Assembly: GCA_963696025.1 (NCBI GenBank) | Contig: CAVOII010000009.1 | Span: 1-64,000, forward strand | Reading direction: 5' to 3' | Length of the DNA: 64,000 nucleotides | DNA from: JABCYV01 sp963696025 | GTDB taxonomy: Bacteria; Acidobacteriota; Terriglobia; Terriglobales; Acidobacteriaceae | Shown: piece by piece, positions 42,657 to 51,772 of the stretch | Numbering within the stretch: position 1 is the stretch's first letter | Layout: each line of letters starts with the position of its first letter | Translations under genes and position numbers: made by a program | The notes under the pieces: generated by a model | What the model was told of the DNA's origin: nothing | What the model saw: the letters and a program-made list of their open reading frames with translations, nothing else | Database searches by the model: none

Positions 42657-43647
42657 ATGAAGACGAAAATCATGTTGAATGTGTTTCTGGTCATGCTTTC
42701 GCTTGCCTTTTGACGTGGACGCCTGTGTCGGCCGCCGGACCAGAAAAAAGTGCGTCGGCAGACCTTGCCCGATCAATCGCTGAGCTGAGACTGCTGCACC
42801 CTCAAGCCGCAGCAGGTGGAAGGCAAGCCGTGGGCGCGCCGGATTCCAATTCGATCGTTCGAAGTGCGTCTCGCCTCTACCAGTTCGCCACCGTGGATTT
42901 CCCGGGCGCGGCAGAAACCCAAGCGACGGCACTGGTGAGGGAACGACCGTTGGCCTTTTCTACTACAACCCAATGGGCTCGAGCCAGCTTTCGCTTAGTT
43001 ACCACAATGGCCAATACAGCATCTTCAACGTCCCGGGCGCCAGCGCGACCATAGCGTTTGGCATCAACGATCTCCAGATTGTGGGAGCATACGCAAACAC
43101 CTCGACCGAGCACGGATTTGTCGACAGCTCAGGCACCGTCACTAACGTCGATTTTCCGGGAGCAGCAACCACGGTGGTCACGGGCGTAAATGCTTCCGGG
43201 GAGGCCACCGGTATCTGGATTGATAGCAGCAACGCCTCTCATGGATTTGTGGAAACAGGGGGCGTGTTCACTTCCCTGGATTTTCCCAGCGTCACGCTAA
43301 CCGAAGCTGCCGGAATCAATGACTCAGGAGAAGTCGTGGGCATATATGACGACGCCAGCATGGTCGAGCATGGTTTCACTTACAATGGCGGCACCTTCGT
43401 CACCCTCGATGTCCCGTTGTCAACATCAACAATAGCATTTGGTATCAACGACAAGGGCGTGATTTCACGCTCCTACGTTGACGCCAGCATAGTCAACCAC
43501 GGTTTTCTCTACTCGGCGGGGGTCTTTAACAAGGTAGACGTGCTTGGGGCGACCGATACCTCTCTAACTCACATAAACAACAAGGGCCAATTCGCGGGCT
43601 ACTTCGTTGACCAGCTAAAGGAGACCCACGGGTTGACCGGCCACTAA
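42657..43647 (+). pseudogene. HAF-repeat secreted protein with two frameshifts
   Basis: The ATG at 42657 stands six bases after AAGGAGGA and begins a signal peptide (MKTKIMLNVFLVMLSLAF) that hits TGA at 42711. The next frame continues TWTPVSAAGPEKSASADLAR ... FATVDFPGAAETQATAL, and near 42930 the third frame takes over with GEGTTVGLFYYNPMGSSQLS. From there five or six HAF-type repeats run to the end (GINDLQIVGAYANTSTEHGF, VDFPGAATTVVTGVNASGEA, GINDSGEVVGIYDDASMVEHGF). Two indels would give a normal exported beta-propeller-like protein of about 330 residues. Confidence 0.75.
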
Positions 43648-43872
43648 CCAGTTTTTAGCTTTAGGGGTAAAGACCGGCTGGGTGCCCCATTCTTGCGTTT
43701 TCGGCAAGAATGGGATTCCTTGGTGCGTATCTCCTGGGGGCCTTTCTCCGACTCTACAAAGATGATCCATGAGTCGTGGAAAGGCCTTCACCTTTCGCAA
43801 AGGGCGCGAAAGATAGGCCACCCACTAAAGTAAAGGAGGGGAGGGGAGGAAAAGATCAGCCCAAAGATAGTT

Positions 43873-44535
43873 CTACGGCAACTGCAAGTCGGTCTTCTCG
43901 TCCACCACTATGTTCCGCCGCTCGCCGTCGTAGAGATAGAGAACACGCAACGACTTATGAACTCCGGGAAACGGATCACCGCCCAGGTTATCGTTGTCCA
44001 CACGCAGGTGCAGCCTGCCGTCATCTACCCGGCTGCGCACAGCCTCGGTCACATTCCTGAATTGCCCTTCGGCGCCGTAATAGGCCCGCAGAATGCGGAG
44101 TCCGCGTTCGTGCCGCTCGTATCCTTCTTCGTGATGATCTCCACGATCGTCGCGGCGCTCAAAGCCACCCTCGGGATCCAGTTCCAGGTTCACTGTGCTT
44201 CGCTCAGGATAGCTGTATTCCTTGACGTCTCCGTCCCAGTGGCGCACGCGAATCAGAAGATTCTTGTTCTGATGCGGGGCCGGATCGATACCGAGATTAA
44301 ACCGCGTGACCTCGAGTTGCAGGACTCCATCGTGAATGAAAGTCCGGACCCGGGCAGTGACGTCCGCGCTTCTTCCCGGAACTCCCCACTCCGCGCGAAC
44401 CAGCTCTCCGCCTTGCGCCATCGCCGAACCCGCCAGCAGCAATGAGCAGGCCATGGTCGATAGGGCACCCATCGTCAATCTATGCTTCGTCAATCTAACC
44501 TTCGTCAATCCAGGCTTCGTCAATCCAGGCTTCAT
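43873..44535 (-). CDS. exported protein with two DUF3395-like domains
   Basis: 220 residues from the ATG at 44535. The first 20 residues are a repeated L-T-K-x2 peptide (MKPGLTKPGLTKVRLTKHRL) ahead of a signal-like segment (MGALSTMACSLLLAGSAMAQ). Two similar domains follow: VRAEWGVPGRSADVTARVRTFIHDGVLQLEV with LGIDPAPHQNKNLLIRVRHW, and LRAYYGAEGQFRNVTEAVRSRVDDGRLHLRV with LGGDPFPGVHKSLRVLYLYDG. DUF3395 is known from DnaJC11 C-termini and bacterial exported proteins; role unknown. The true start may be the later ATG at MGALS. Confidence 0.7.
   Translation of the reverse strand: MKPGLTKPGLTKVRLTKHRLTMGALSTMACSLLLAGSAMAQGGELVRAEWGVPGRSADVTARVRTFIHDGVLQLEVTRFNLGIDPAPHQNKNLLIRVRHWDGDVKEYSYPERSTVNLELDPEGGFERRDDRGDHHEEGYERHERGLRILRAYYGAEGQFRNVTEAVRSRVDDGRLHLRVDNDNLGGDPFPGVHKSLRVLYLYDGERRNIVVDEKTDLQLP
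44471..44532. repeat. 15-bp tandem repeat, four copies
   Basis: CTTCGTCAATCYARN units repeat with a 15-base period and encode L-T-K-x-x on the minus strand at the extreme 5' end of the DUF3395-like gene. The two central copies are identical. Copy number could vary by slippage without changing the frame. Confidence 0.7.
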
Positions 44536-44730
44536 CGCTTCATCCTCCGCTGAGAATGATAAAAGCAAATCGAGGCTTCCGAGCGCGCACGCGGAAAACC
44601 GAAGGCCAGCGACTCCAGTTTCGCTCGTAAAGTGAACGGCGCAAACAGTCACCCAGCCGCATGACAAGGCTGGAGGAGCTGCCCAATTGTGCAGTGCTAC
44701 AATTCCGCGGACGCACCTGGGGTTACTTAA

Positions 44731-44868
44731 TGGCTGTTTCTCGATGATGGTTTTTCGGTAATTGTTCTTACCAACATGCTAGTAAATGAGGACACTCCTC
44801 TGCTGGGTCTCGGTCGACAGATCATCAATGCAATTTGCAGTTCGTCAGCGACGGCAGGCAACTGTTAA
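44731..44868 (+). pseudogene. C-terminal scrap of a beta-lactamase-like serine hydrolase
   Basis: 45 codons after a TAA, with no start: WLFLDDGFSVIVLTNMLVNE then LLGLGRQIINAICSSSATAG and a stop. D-D-G-x-S-V-I-V-L-T-N followed by a helix I-I-x-A-I is the usual end of class-C-type beta-lactamase/serine hydrolases, covering the last strands and helix. The active-site part is gone. Confidence 0.4.
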
Positions 44869-44943
44869 GTGAGTGGTTGGTTTCTTTAGCGCGTGGGAGA
44901 GATCGTCGTTCATTTGTGCCGTACGAAACGCTCGAGTAAAACG

Positions 44944-44973
44944 AAAAGGCCACCCGGCACCGGGCGGCCTTTT
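44944..44973. terminator. bidirectional hairpin terminator
   Basis: GGCCACCCG, loop GCAC and CGGGCGGCC (44948-44969) form a 9-bp stem with AAAA before and TTTTCTTT after, so it can work on either strand; the wobble pair is better on the minus strand. No gene ends next to it. The surrounding 44870-45180 has no coding frame, so a short RNA ending here is possible. Confidence 0.6.
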
Positions 44974-45182
44974 CTTTCAAGGGAGAATAGTTCCAACGGA
45001 GTGTCCTGAACCGTCAAAACTTTCTGGCGAAATCTTATGAGTCGAAAAAGGGAGGTGTCAAGGAATTTTTGGGAAATAAATATCTTTGTTTTCAATATCT
45101 TACGATATGGGTTAACACCAGGCTCAGTTGTCTCACCCTGAGACGGGAATGCCTGGATTCGCGCTTAAACGACTTTGATTGA

Positions 45183-46340
45183 TTAACTTACCCTCGAATC
45201 CGCGGGCTTATCTGCCTCTTCGGAAAGGTGCAGCGAGATGAATTCCACAACCTCCGGCCGGTCGAATATCTTTTCGGGTAAAACTCTCTGGATTAGGACG
45301 CGAAGGCCTCCGAACGCCACCCCCGCCACCAACGCGAATCCTATAAGAATCCCGCAGAGAATGATGATATTCACCAGCAGATTGGCAAGGTTGTCCTTCT
45401 TGGTGAAATGCGTGTTCTCGTTCCAGGTGACATCGGCGTCGTAATTTACCGCCGAGAGCAGCGATTGCGCCTCAGCCGGCGAGAGCATGCCTGTCGCCAC
45501 AACCAGGAGCGGACCACTGCGCTTGTCGAATCCCGGTATGATAGACGCAGGCGCAAGGCTCGCCACCGACGAATTTCCCGCCCGCGACGCTGTGGATGCC
45601 TGACGCGCCGCATCAATGCGGCGCAGATGCTCAGCGGCAATTTGCGGCGTCGGATACGAAATCAGCATGAGCGTGGCCCGGCCGTCCGAGGTGTTGTAGT
45701 CGCCCAGGACCACCTCGGCTCCGACGTTGAAGTCGACCAATTGCGTGGGCAAAGGCGCGTTGATCTTCTCCAGTCCGACCGGGCCAACGACATATTTCGC
45801 CGTGTTCTTCACGTAACCAGTCCGGGGTAAATACCTTGGCAGAGAGGGCAGATTGCGCGTCTCGCCAGCCGGCAGAGGCAAAGCCTCCGCCAGTTCACGC
45901 AGCTCGGCAGCGGACATTGCGCTCAGCTTTGCAAACACCGCGTCCACCAGGATATTGCCACGGTAGAAAACCACCCGTTCGTTCAGCGACGACCCTTGAT
46001 CACCGATTTGCTCTGTGATCATTTGCGGTACCTTGTAGAACGTGAACGCTCCGTAGGCGCCGCTGGCGTCGGCGAAGCGCGCTGCCTTTACGCTCAGCTT
46101 CCGGCCGTCATCGCGGGTGTAAGTGGCGGATGCGAAATCGCTGAAACCATATTCTTTCAGCAACGCAGCGTTAACGGGATCAGCTGCTACGGGATCCGGG
46201 CTGATTTGTGGTGAACCGGAGAGCTGCCACCCTCCGAACTGCTGGGGAAGAATGCTTGTGGCAGGGGCGCCTGCGGCAAAAGCCGCACCAGCCAATAAAG
46301 CACAGGTAACAAGAACCGAGATAAACCAGGGAAATTTCAT
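45183..46340 (-). CDS. DUF6599-type exported protein
   Basis: 385 residues: signal peptide (MKFPWFISVLVTCALLAGAAFA), a periplasmic domain (ILPQQFGGWQLSGSPQ, LLKEYGFSDFASATYTRDDG, FTFYKVPQM, RGNILVDAVFAKL) that fits DUF6599, and one C-terminal membrane helix (LVNIIILCGILIGFALVAGVAFGG) with a short cytoplasmic tail. Function unknown. Common in Acidobacteriota. Confidence 0.75.
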   Translation of the reverse strand: MKFPWFISVLVTCALLAGAAFAAGAPATSILPQQFGGWQLSGSPQISPDPVAADPVNAALLKEYGFSDFASATYTRDDGRKLSVKAARFADASGAYGAFTFYKVPQMITEQIGDQGSSLNERVVFYRGNILVDAVFAKLSAMSAAELRELAEALPLPAGETRNLPSLPRYLPRTGYVKNTAKYVVGPVGLEKINAPLPTQLVDFNVGAEVVLGDYNTSDGRATLMLISYPTPQIAAEHLRRIDAARQASTASRAGNSSVASLAPASIIPGFDKRSGPLLVVATGMLSPAEAQSLLSAVNYDADVTWNENTHFTKKDNLANLLVNIIILCGILIGFALVAGVAFGGLRVLIQRVLPEKIFDRPEVVEFISLHLSEEADKPADSRVS

Positions 46341-46441
46341 ACGCCAGCGCCGCGAGCAACTCCTTCTGACATTAGAGTACAGGCCGAAATGGAAAGTTTC
46401 GAGAAGAGTATGTCTTAGGAGGACTGTTGTGGTTGAAAGTC

Positions 46442-48598
46442 TTACTGTCCGGCGCTCTTATCCAGCTTGCTGGCGACCTTCACGCCACTCAACCCGCTTA
46501 CGTACTTGGCGATCCCACGATAAAGCGACTCGGCGATGCGCTGGCGGTATTCGGCGGTTCCTAAACGTCGCTCGTCGCCGGGATTACTGACGAACGAAAT
46601 TTCCGCCAAGATCGATGGCATATTCGCCCCGATGAGAACGATAAAGGGCGCCTTCTTGACTCCGCGATTGCGGATTCCGGGGCTCTTGGCCGCCAGCCCG
46701 CTGTGCAGGGAACGCTGCACATCGGTGGCGAACTCTCGCGATTCGTCGATCTTTTCTCTCAACGCAATCTTCTTCACCAGGTCCTGGAGTTCGTGGATGG
46801 ATTCCTCTGAAATCGCGTTCTCGCGCGCTGCCACGTCCAGCGCTTCCCTCGACGACGTGAAATTCAGGTAGTAGGTTTCCACTCCGCGAGCGTCCGGATC
46901 GCGGCTGGAGTTGGCGTGAATGGAAACGAACAGGTCCGCTTGTTCCTGATTCGCGATAGCAGTACGGGTCTCGAGCGGAACGAAGGTGTCATCTTTGCGG
47001 GTGTAAACCACGTCGGCGCCCAGCCTGGTTTCCAACAGCTTGCCCAAGCGCCGGCCGACATCGAGCACCAGGTCTTTCTCCTCCAGACCATTGGGGCCGA
47101 TCGTCCCCGCATCATGGCCGCCGTGGCCAGGGTCAATCACAATTCTGCCAATCTTCAATCCCAAGGCGCGGATCAGGGAACGATCGCCGTTTGCAGCGGG
47201 CAGGGCTTCCCGCCCCTCGGATCCGGCTAATGTTGACTTGTGCTTGCCTTTCGCAGCGCCGCCTTTGGTGCCCTGCGATAATGGCTTAGCCGGGGGAACC
47301 GGAGAAGCTAGAGGCATGGCGTTGCCGGTCGGTTTCACGTCCGGCGGTTGCAACTTCGCCACAACATCGATAGCTTCGTCTGCCTGCTGGACAATGCTCT
47401 TCTTTGGAACCGTAATGTTCGGAGCGCTGATGCTTGAGACGACCAGCCGCTGCTCGGATTTCTTGCTCTCGGCCCTCACCCGAAAAACCGGTTCCAGCTC
47501 CGATGCGGTTGCCGGCGCCTTGGCCGCGAGGACCTTGTTACCTGCTGTCACCTCACTGGGACCGTTCACCCATGCTTCTTTCGAATACATATCCTTCGCC
47601 CGCTTACTTTGAGCATCTCTGCCGTGAATATCGATAATTAATCGGGATGGATTGGACAAAAGGAAGGCGTTGTAGTCAGAGAACTCGTCCACTTCCAGTA
47701 CTACCCGCGTCTTCCCCGGCTGGAACTGGGCGACACGGATCTTCTTAAGGAATCCGTCGTCCACGTCGAAGGTCTTGCCCGCCAGCGTAGAAGAGAGTTT
47801 GCTGTCGCGCAGATCGAACACGATACGATTCGGCTGGTCAATTCGTTGTGAGTCGTACTTGATGTCTTGCTCCAGATCAATAGCGACGCGCGTATAGTCT
47901 GGGGTTGACCAATGCCGAATACCGGTGACACGAGGAAGTTTCCCAGGTTTTATCTCGGGCTTTGTGCTTGCATTCGGCGAGCTGCCCTGGTCAGGATTTT
48001 GATTACTGGAGTCTTCCGCTTCCGCGTTTTCGTCCTTCTCCTGAGAGTTCAGGCTAGCGCGCTGCACCGGTTCGGCGAGCGCTCGGCGCGCATCCTCTGC
48101 CAAGTGATTGCGAGGATAGCGCCTCAGGAATTCCTCAAACACTGCGTGGGCCCGGACCGGATCGTCCAGATCGTCTTTGTAAACCTCGGCGATGGTGAAT
48201 AGGGCCTCAAAGCGGTACTTGCTGCCGGGATACTCCCTACGAAGGAATTCATACTGGCCGATCGCTTTACGCAGGGTATCGTCATTTTCGAAGCGCCGTC
48301 CCATCTCGACCAGCAATTCCGCCACGGCGGCCACACTGCCATCGGCTTTGCTGCAGGCTGGCGCGCCGTAATAGACCCGCCGATAGGCGTTGATCACCCG
48401 CTGGTATTCATGTTGGGTGCGCCCCTGGACCGGGTGGCCGTTCAGTGTTTCCCGCAGACGTTCTGCGGTAGTGAACTGCGCTCGAGCCCACGCCTCAGAC
48501 TTGCCACGAGCGTAGGCAGGAAGCGCAGGCAGCAGCAGCAAGAACAGGGCGGCGCCTAGACGCAGCGAGCGTTCGCTTCGATGGAGGAGGAGCTTCAA
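46442..48598 (-). CDS. amiC: N-acetylmuramoyl-L-alanine amidase with AMIN domain
   Basis: 718 residues from a TTG. After a signal peptide (LGAALFLLLLPALPAYA) come TPR/YbgF-like helices (FRRGYP-type repeats, about 50-170), an AMIN domain (about 225-330: IRHWSTPDYTRVAIDLEQD, NRIVFDLRDSKLSS, KIRVAQFQPGKTRVVLEV) and a low-complexity linker. The Amidase_3 catalytic domain (about 485-700) has the zinc ligands in IVIDPGHGGHDAG, the Glu in GLEEKDLVLDV, SIHANSS, and the catalytic Glu in SILAEISFVSNP. It cuts stem peptides from glycan during cell separation. The symbol is by similarity. Confidence 0.9.
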   Translation of the reverse strand: MKLLLHRSERSLRLGAALFLLLLPALPAYARGKSEAWARAQFTTAERLRETLNGHPVQGRTQHEYQRVINAYRRVYYGAPACSKADGSVAAVAELLVEMGRRFENDDTLRKAIGQYEFLRREYPGSKYRFEALFTIAEVYKDDLDDPVRAHAVFEEFLRRYPRNHLAEDARRALAEPVQRASLNSQEKDENAEAEDSSNQNPDQGSSPNASTKPEIKPGKLPRVTGIRHWSTPDYTRVAIDLEQDIKYDSQRIDQPNRIVFDLRDSKLSSTLAGKTFDVDDGFLKKIRVAQFQPGKTRVVLEVDEFSDYNAFLLSNPSRLIIDIHGRDAQSKRAKDMYSKEAWVNGPSEVTAGNKVLAAKAPATASELEPVFRVRAESKKSEQRLVVSSISAPNITVPKKSIVQQADEAIDVVAKLQPPDVKPTGNAMPLASPVPPAKPLSQGTKGGAAKGKHKSTLAGSEGREALPAANGDRSLIRALGLKIGRIVIDPGHGGHDAGTIGPNGLEEKDLVLDVGRRLGKLLETRLGADVVYTRKDDTFVPLETRTAIANQEQADLFVSIHANSSRDPDARGVETYYLNFTSSREALDVAARENAISEESIHELQDLVKKIALREKIDESREFATDVQRSLHSGLAAKSPGIRNRGVKKAPFIVLIGANMPSILAEISFVSNPGDERRLGTAEYRQRIAESLYRGIAKYVSGLSGVKVASKLDKSAGQ

Positions 48599-48645
48599 AT
48601 TTTCTCGCCTGTAATCGCTATCGCTTGTGCCGCACGATCAAAACC

Positions 48646-49494
48646 CTAGTCGGTGTTGCTGAAGTATAGAACGCCCCTGGAATCGCGCTGCACCCGGACT
48701 GGTTCGTGAATTGGGCTGCCTAGAATGCGTACGTCCGTCCCGCTGTAATAGAGCTGGGTAATGCGCTTGACGTAGTTGCGGGTCTCAGCGAAGCGAGGTA
48801 TGCCAGCGCTTCGCGCCACGGCTCCCGCTCCTGCGTTATACGCCGCCAGACTTAACTTGACGTCGCCTCCGTAGCTTTCCATGAGCCGCTTCAGATGGCG
48901 CACTCCGGCATCAACGTTCTGTTGGGGGTCGAAAGGATTGGTCACATTTAGCGAACGTGCTGTCTGCGGCATCAGTTGCATCAGCCCCATCGCACCCTTA
49001 CGCGACACCGCGTTGGGATTAAAGTTGGACTCCACCTTAATAACCGCTCGCACCAGGCTGGGGTCGACGTTGTGTCGCGCCGCCGCCTGATCGATGGCAG
49101 CGTCGATCTGTTCTTGGGTGAACGGCGTTCCACGGGAAAAACTGAAAGGCTGTTCGGCGGTAGAAGACTTGGGGCCGTTCCCAAGATACTGATTTACCTC
49201 GGCAGCCGCCCAACGGGCGGCGCGAATGTGGGCCGAGGGCGCCGGCTTCCACCGGTGCTCGGTTGTGCTCCAATAGACCAGCGATCCGCTGCTGCTGGGC
49301 GCCGGAGCCTGCGCGCGCCTAGGGGATGCTGGCACCGCTTCGTTCACATAGACCTTGCGCCCGCTATCATCGGTCGTGGCGGTGATGACCGCAGCCGGGC
49401 TCGGAGCGGCCTCAGCCCGCAAATATGGAGTGAGAGAAACAAAGGTCGCGACTACGGAACTGGCCATCAGGGCAATTTGCAGGTTTTTTCGCAT
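48646..49494 (-). CDS. SLT-type lytic transglycosylase
   Basis: 282 residues from the ATG at 49494, which begins a signal peptide (MRKNLQIALMASSVVATFVS); the frame to 49533 adds a Cys-rich leader. The C-terminal SLT domain has the catalytic Glu in VIKVESNFNPNAVSRKGAMGLMQLMPQTA, then NPFDPQQNVDAGVRHLKRLM and SLAAYNAGAGAV, which form the lysozyme-like fold. It cleaves glycan strands, giving 1,6-anhydro ends. It precedes the amidase on the same strand by about 50 bp, so both likely work in wall turnover. Confidence 0.9.
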   Translation of the reverse strand: MRKNLQIALMASSVVATFVSLTPYLRAEAAPSPAAVITATTDDSGRKVYVNEAVPASPRRAQAPAPSSSGSLVYWSTTEHRWKPAPSAHIRAARWAAAEVNQYLGNGPKSSTAEQPFSFSRGTPFTQEQIDAAIDQAAARHNVDPSLVRAVIKVESNFNPNAVSRKGAMGLMQLMPQTARSLNVTNPFDPQQNVDAGVRHLKRLMESYGGDVKLSLAAYNAGAGAVARSAGIPRFAETRNYVKRITQLYYSGTDVRILGSPIHEPVRVQRDSRGVLYFSNTD

Positions 49495-49883
49495 AACCGG
49501 GTGCCAACACTGCGGCGCGAGACACGCCAACACTTATGCGCCTGCCTACCCGGAACCTGACGGAGAATCCGTACCAGAGTGCAGCAATTATAAGCTGGCA
49601 CAAGAGATACAGCAATCTATCGAAAGACTATAGAACCACCGAAGTAATAGCCAGAAGTCGTTGAGAGATAACAATTTAGGCTATTACCGATTACCCTGCC
49701 GTCTCCGCGAAGAGATAAGCGTCCCTTACGATCAAGAGAAGCCTCGGGTGCTAGAAACCACGTAAGGCGCGTACAGTTCAAATGCAGCCTTTAAGACTTA
49801 TGCACCCCGGAACTTCAGTAACCTAGCCAAATCAGGGGTGACCTAGGAGCCGATGATTGGGACCAATAGAATGCCGAATAGGT
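49495..49883. other. intergenic, no gene seen
   Basis: About 390 bases between divergent genes. No RNA or conserved frame is recognised. CCTAGGAGCCGATG before 49860 resembles a start site but leads into a short frame that shadows the histidine kinase. Confidence 0.4.
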
Positions 49884-51635
49884 ATGGTCTTGAAGCGCTA
49901 CTTTTGGCTCGTCTGCACTGCGGCTCTGATTCTGGCATACGCCGTCATGTCTTTCAGCTTACGGCCTGGACTAGCGCTGTTCGCCTTTGGGGATATCACC
50001 CCATTCGTATTGTTATGCATTGCTACGATGGTGATGCTGGCGAACGCCATCTCCAACCGCGGTCAAGTGCGAGTGTTTTGGAGCTTGATGGCGGCCGGAT
50101 GTGTCATGTGGGCAGTAGACCTGGCAGTCTGGATACTGTATGAGGTGGTGCGACGCCAGGAGATTCCCGATCCTTTTATTGGTGACATCGTCCTCTTCCT
50201 TCACGTCGTGCCGTTCATGGCAGCGGTTGCCTTGCGCCCGCAACGTCCGCCTGAACAGCACAAACTTTACTCCGGTACGCTGAACCTCCTGATGCTGCTG
50301 GTCTGGTGGGTATTGCTCTACGCCTTCATCGTGTTCCCCGATGAGTATGTGGTAATGAACGTCGCTGTCTACAGTCGTAATTCTGACCGGCTGTATCTGC
50401 TGGAAAACCTGGTGTTACTGGCCGTGCTTAGTGCGCTCGTTTCTACTTCGAGTGGCGCCTGGAAAAAGATTTACGCGAATCTGCTGATTGCCAGCGCAAT
50501 TTACACTGGGGGCTCCTGGACCATGGATGCGGCCATCGCTAGGGGCCAGTATCATACTGGCAGCATTTACGATATCCCCTTTGTCACTTCTATTTGTTGG
50601 CTAGTGTGGACTGGCCTGCTCGCTAGGGATTTGAAGCTAGCCTACCAGACCACGCCAGCACCAAATCAGCGTTGGCAATCGCTCGGGCCGCGGTCAGCGA
50701 TGCTGGCCATCCTGTCTTTGCCGGTGATGGGATTTTGGGCATGGTTTGGAGATGCAGGGCCGCAACGTCTGCGGCAGTTCCGCATCCTGATCACGTTGGC
50801 GGCTTCTCTGGTGCTGGGATGCTTCGTCTTCATCCGGCAATATCTTCTGGATCGGGAACTGATGCGGCTACTCGAAGAGTCCAGTCAGAGCGTGGAAAAC
50901 CTGCAGCGACTGCATACTCAATTAGTGCAGAAAGAGAAATTAGCGTCACTGGGACAACTGGTGGCCGGTGCCGCACATGAGATCAACAATCCGCTGGCTG
51001 CGATCCTCGGGTACTCTGATCTTCTCGAAACCAAAGCCGCCCTGGGATCGGACCAAATCAGCATGGTACAGAAAATCGGCCAACAAGCCCGACGTACGCG
51101 CGACCTGGTAGCTGGTCTGCTCAGTTTTGCGCAACAAACACCCGGAGAAAAGAAACTCTTGGATATGGGTTCGCTGCTGAGCCGTGCGTTGCAAATGGAA
51201 CTGCTCCGCCTGGAGAGCCGGGGGATTCGAGTGGAGTGCAAGATTGCAGCTGACCTGCCGCGGATTTGGGGCAACAGCCATCAGCTCTTCCAGTGCAGCC
51301 TTGCAATCATCGGCAACGCCATGGATGCGCTGGCAGAAGTTGGCGGCGGAACCTTAAGCTTGAGCGCGCGCCGGGAGGGCGATGATTTACTGGTGGAGTT
51401 CTCTGATTCCGGTACCGGCATCCGCGAGCCACAGCGCGTTTTTGATCCCTTCTACACTACCAAGCCGATTGGAAAAGGCACTGGCCTTGGCCTGAGCGCT
51501 ACCTACGGAGTGGTGCAGGACCACCAAGGCCAGATCACTTGCCAAAACCGTCCGCAAGGCGGCGCCGTTTTCATTCTGCGCTTTCCCGCGGCGACCAAGG
51601 GCGCTGGGGGGGACGCATTGGCCGCAAGAGCATAA
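49884..51635 (+). CDS. membrane sensor histidine kinase
   Basis: 583 residues from the ATG at 49884; a TTG at 49857 is an alternative. About eight to ten membrane helices (YFWLVCTAALILAYAVMSF ... LITLAASLVLGCFVFI) form a MHYT/7TM-like sensor. A short coiled linker leads to HisKA with H365 in GAAHEINNPLAAILGYSDL, and the HATPase has N-box IGNAMDAL, G1 FSDSGTGI, F-box FDPFYTTKPIGKGTGLGL and G-rich TYGVV. No output or receiver domain is attached. No response regulator is adjacent; the nearest is 59733. Confidence 0.9.
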   Translation: MVLKRYFWLVCTAALILAYAVMSFSLRPGLALFAFGDITPFVLLCIATMVMLANAISNRGQVRVFWSLMAAGCVMWAVDLAVWILYEVVRRQEIPDPFIGDIVLFLHVVPFMAAVALRPQRPPEQHKLYSGTLNLLMLLVWWVLLYAFIVFPDEYVVMNVAVYSRNSDRLYLLENLVLLAVLSALVSTSSGAWKKIYANLLIASAIYTGGSWTMDAAIARGQYHTGSIYDIPFVTSICWLVWTGLLARDLKLAYQTTPAPNQRWQSLGPRSAMLAILSLPVMGFWAWFGDAGPQRLRQFRILITLAASLVLGCFVFIRQYLLDRELMRLLEESSQSVENLQRLHTQLVQKEKLASLGQLVAGAAHEINNPLAAILGYSDLLETKAALGSDQISMVQKIGQQARRTRDLVAGLLSFAQQTPGEKKLLDMGSLLSRALQMELLRLESRGIRVECKIAADLPRIWGNSHQLFQCSLAIIGNAMDALAEVGGGTLSLSARREGDDLLVEFSDSGTGIREPQRVFDPFYTTKPIGKGTGLGLSATYGVVQDHQGQITCQNRPQGGAVFILRFPAATKGAGGDALAARA

Positions 51636-51772
51636 ATTCCTGACGGTTCTCCAATCTGCAGCGACCATTCAGATGGGTTTGTGCGAGTCAATCCTTTTGC
51701 AACATCGCTGTTTCAATTTTCCTGATGGCGCTGTTCTCCCCTAAAACTTTCTCCGGTGTACCATAACGTGCG

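Noticed and set aside
44471..44532. Possible CRISPR array
   Set aside because: The 15-base units are contiguous with no spacers and lie in a coding frame.
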